This document shows, piece after piece, positions 62,700 through 64,000 of a DNA stretch of 64,000 nt; positions within the stretch are counted from its first letter, which is position 1, and each line of letters begins with the position of its first letter. A program made the position numbers and the translations under genes. The notes below the pieces were generated by a model. That model saw only the letters and a list, made by a program, of their open reading frames with translations. It did not search any database and had not been told where the DNA came from. This stretch comes from CAZXCG01 sp964639205 (lineage in GTDB: Bacteria > Bacillota > Clostridia > Oscillospirales > Acutalibacteraceae), in NCBI GenBank assembly GCA_964639205.1, contig CAZXCG010000004.1:1-64000 (forward strand), written 5' to 3'.

Positions 62700-62928
62700 T
62701 TAAAGAATCTTCCTTTCAATATGTATAAAGTAGTATAAAGTATAAATATGTATAACGTATAAATAAATCGGACTGAAATCTATTCCGTTTTACCGTGAAA
62801 ATGTGTTTTGCAAAACACATTTATAAAATAACCCGATAGTAAACCATACATTGCAGATTATATCACAATACGCATAAAAAATAAAGAGTTTTTCTTCAGC
62901 CTTTTTAAGAATGGTCAAATTTTCTCAT
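62700..62928. other. Intergenic region between secA and the Q-salvage operon
   Basis: Near-tandem GTATAAA(G/T)TA units at about 62720-62768 lie in the secA leader. A perfect 24-bp palindrome, AAATGTGTTTTG followed by its complement, is at 62800-62823. The rest is AT-rich without a gene. Confidence 0.6.
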
Positions 62929-62958
62929 TTGACAAACCGTAATATACTGTTGTATAAT
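62929..62958 (+). promoter_or_regulatory. Sigma-A promoter of the Q-salvage operon
   Basis: Consensus TTGACA (62929-62934) and TATAAT (62953-62958) with an 18-nt spacer. The transcript would begin near 62965. Confidence 0.85.
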
Positions 62959-62964
62959 CAGTGC

Positions 62965-63083
62965 AGCGCAAAGGCAGTTCGTAACCATCCTGCCTCGAAA
63001 ACAGCCGATAGGTTTTTTCAAATCAAAACTAAGGGAGTATTGGGGCTGTTATGCCCTTAAGCGTCCTTTGGACGCTTTTTTAT
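62965..63083 (+). ncRNA. Putative preQ1 riboswitch leader
   Basis: The leader starts with a 5-bp hairpin, GGCAG (62973-62977) and CTGCC (62990-62994). Its loop TTCGTAACCATC recalls the GUAACC loop of the Thermoanaerobacter preQ1-I aptamer. An A-rich tail (TCGAAAACA) and a GG at 63011-63012, able to pair with the loop CC as a pseudoknot, follow. A strong terminator closes the leader. The linked transporter gene is a known preQ1-regulated type. Class assignment is tentative. Confidence 0.55.
63059..63081 (+). terminator. Leader terminator of the Q-salvage operon
   Basis: Perfect AAGCGTCC/GGACGCTT 8-bp stem with a TTT loop and T-run, ending only 8 bp before the probable start codon. Confidence 0.8.
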
Positions 63084-63088
63084 TTATT

Positions 63089-63784
63089 ATGGAAAGATAC
63101 AGTAAAATTAAAGAGAAAAGAAAAAGAGAAATCGTACTTCTTCGCGGCAGCGGGTGCGCTTACAAAAAATGTGCTTTCTGCGACTATCACTACGACTGCT
63201 GCGGTGATGAGAGCAAAAATTTTGCTCTCAATAAGGAGGTTCTCGGAAATGTCACCGGCGAGTTCGGCGATTTGGAGGTTATCAACAGCGGCTCGGTTTT
63301 TGAGCTTGACCGCAAAACTCTCGCCCTAATTAAGAATATATGCCGCGAAAAGGGCGTTTCTGTCATCCATTTTGAGTCGCACTACATTTATGAGCAAAAG
63401 ATTCCCGCGCTCAGAAGGGAGTTTTCCGAGTTTGATTTAAAGCTTAAGCTCGGTCTTGAAACCTTTGACTTTAACCTGCGCGAAAGCATTTTAAAAAAAG
63501 GCGTTCAAGCCCACAGCGCCGCAATCATCAGCCGTAATTTTGACGAAGCTAATTTTCTTTTCGGAATCGGCGGGCAAAGCGTTTTGTCAATGGAGCGTGA
63601 CATAACGCTCGGTCTTAAATATTTTGAGCGCATCTGTATTAACATTATGTGCGCAAACTCAACCCCGGTTAAACCCGATGATGAAATAATTTCTCTCTTT
63701 ATGCAAAGACTTTACCCCAAATATCGTAATAACGAGAGAATTGATATTTTAATTAACAATACTGATTTCGGGGTGGGCTGCTGA
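63089..63784 (+). CDS. Radical SAM enzyme, probable queuine lyase QueL
   Basis: 231-residue radical SAM protein whose cluster cysteines are C23, C28 and C31 (GCAYKKCAFC), a Cx4Cx2C spacing rather than the common Cx3Cx2C. Downstream blocks VINSGSVFEL, VIHFESHYI and KLGLETFDF fit a TIM-barrel core. It is followed after 1 bp by a VUT/YhhQ-type transporter behind a preQ1-like leader, matching the QueL subgroup described in gut bacteria that converts queuine to preQ1. That function is inferred from context. The start is ATG at 63089, without a Shine-Dalgarno; an in-frame TTG at 63068 lies within the terminator. Confidence 0.62.
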   Translation: MERYSKIKEKRKREIVLLRGSGCAYKKCAFCDYHYDCCGDESKNFALNKEVLGNVTGEFGDLEVINSGSVFELDRKTLALIKNICREKGVSVIHFESHYIYEQKIPALRREFSEFDLKLKLGLETFDFNLRESILKKGVQAHSAAIISRNFDEANFLFGIGGQSVLSMERDITLGLKYFERICINIMCANSTPVKPDDEIISLFMQRLYPKYRNNERIDILINNTDFGVGC

Positions 63785-63785
63785 T

Positions 63786-64000
63786 ATGATAAACGAGATT
63801 TTACTTATAGGCTCCGTAATTTTTATTTTTGCGGCGGCTGTTGCTGCATATAAGCTTTTTGGGAAAGCCGGATTATACTGTGTGTCCGCGCTTGCGACAG
63901 TGCTTGCAAACATAGAAGTGTTAATACTGATAAATGCATTCGGGCTGGAGCAAACCCTCGGCAACGTACTTTTTGCGGTAACGTTTTTGATAACGGATAT
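63786..64000 (+). CDS. VUT/YhhQ-family queuosine precursor transporter (3' end beyond window)
   Basis: First 71 residues of a multi-pass membrane protein: two to three helices (EILLIGSVIFIFAAAVAAYKLF, GLYCVSALATVLANIEVLIL) and the family signature TLGNVLFAVTFLITD. VUT-family proteins such as E. coli YhhQ import preQ0 and preQ1. It starts 1 bp after the radical SAM stop, so the two form an operon. The C-terminus is missing because the window ends. Confidence 0.8.
   Translation, partial: MINEILLIGSVIFIFAAAVAAYKLFGKAGLYCVSALATVLANIEVLILINAFGLEQTLGNVLFAVTFLITD

Noticed and set aside
1..64000. CRISPR array, tRNA, rRNA, prophage or insertion-sequence genes
   Set aside because: No regular short repeats with spacers, no tRNA TPsiC-like pattern, and no transposase, integrase or phage protein was seen. 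The dispersed repeats carry no coding sequence.

Overview
This window looks like a chromosome segment of an endospore-forming, anaerobic Firmicute of class Clostridia, most likely an uncultured gut Oscillospirales/Ruminococcaceae-type organism. The reasons are a spoIIAA-spoIIAB-sigF operon, spoIIR, addAB, a PerR/rubrerythrin pair, a flavodiiron protein, a NadE with a glutaminase domain, and clostridial gene orders such as zapA-U32 peptidase and murI-ywiB-argS. Exactly 100 Ns at 31483-31582 mark a scaffold join, so this is a draft or metagenome-derived assembly and adjacency across that point is not proven. I saw no rRNA, tRNA, CRISPR array, transposase or prophage gene.

Layout. 1-8.7 kb, nearly all on the minus strand: perR-rubrerythrin with a PerR-type operator, nrdR, type I pullulanase, a YtqA-type radical SAM protein, queH, a HAD phosphatase, a double-anchored lipoprotein with internal repeats, and a cyclase-family hydrolase. 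9.0-14.1 kb, plus strand: the spoIIA operon, then pstS-pstC-pstA-pstB. 14.3-16.7 kb: glycogen phosphorylase (minus). 17.1-20.8 kb: zapA, U32 peptidase, dut and a Usp-like protein. 21-26.4 kb, minus strand: a MazF without a local antitoxin, nnrD, and several envelope proteins and lipoproteins. 26.6-31.5 kb: ClC channel, OGG-type glycosylase, NAD synthetase and a small protein before the gap. 31.6-43.2 kb: Lrp regulator, aminotransferase, ispE, spoIIR with a good sigma-F promoter, addB, addA and pgeF. 43.3-50.2 kb, minus strand: an ArsP-like permease, argS, ywiB, murI and a YfhO-family protein. 50.7-54.7 kb, plus strand: an ammonium transporter fused to PII behind a two-hairpin leader, and a multidomain flavodiiron protein. 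54.8-62.7 kb, minus strand: Cof-type HAD, YmfI-like reductase, glnS, gltX, a PspC remnant and secA. The right edge holds a probable queuosine-salvage operon: preQ1-type leader, QueL-like radical SAM enzyme and a VUT/YhhQ transporter cut by the window end.

Themes. Oxygen and peroxide defence is split between perR-rbr and the flavodiiron protein, and both have PerR-like inverted repeats upstream. Queuosine metabolism appears at both ends (queH near 5 kb, the salvage operon at 63 kb). Sporulation genes lie at two sites, sigF at 9.8 kb and its probable target spoIIR at 34.3 kb. Nitrogen and phosphate uptake systems are both present.

The most unusual feature is a family of about 142-bp intergenic repeats: five near-complete copies and three fragments, in both orientations. 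They can fold into several hairpins closed by a GGCAAAG/CTTTGCC pairing. They lie very close to genes: immediately after the spoIIR stop, 3 bp before a radical SAM start codon, just upstream of the gltX ribosome binding site, and against a truncated PspC gene.
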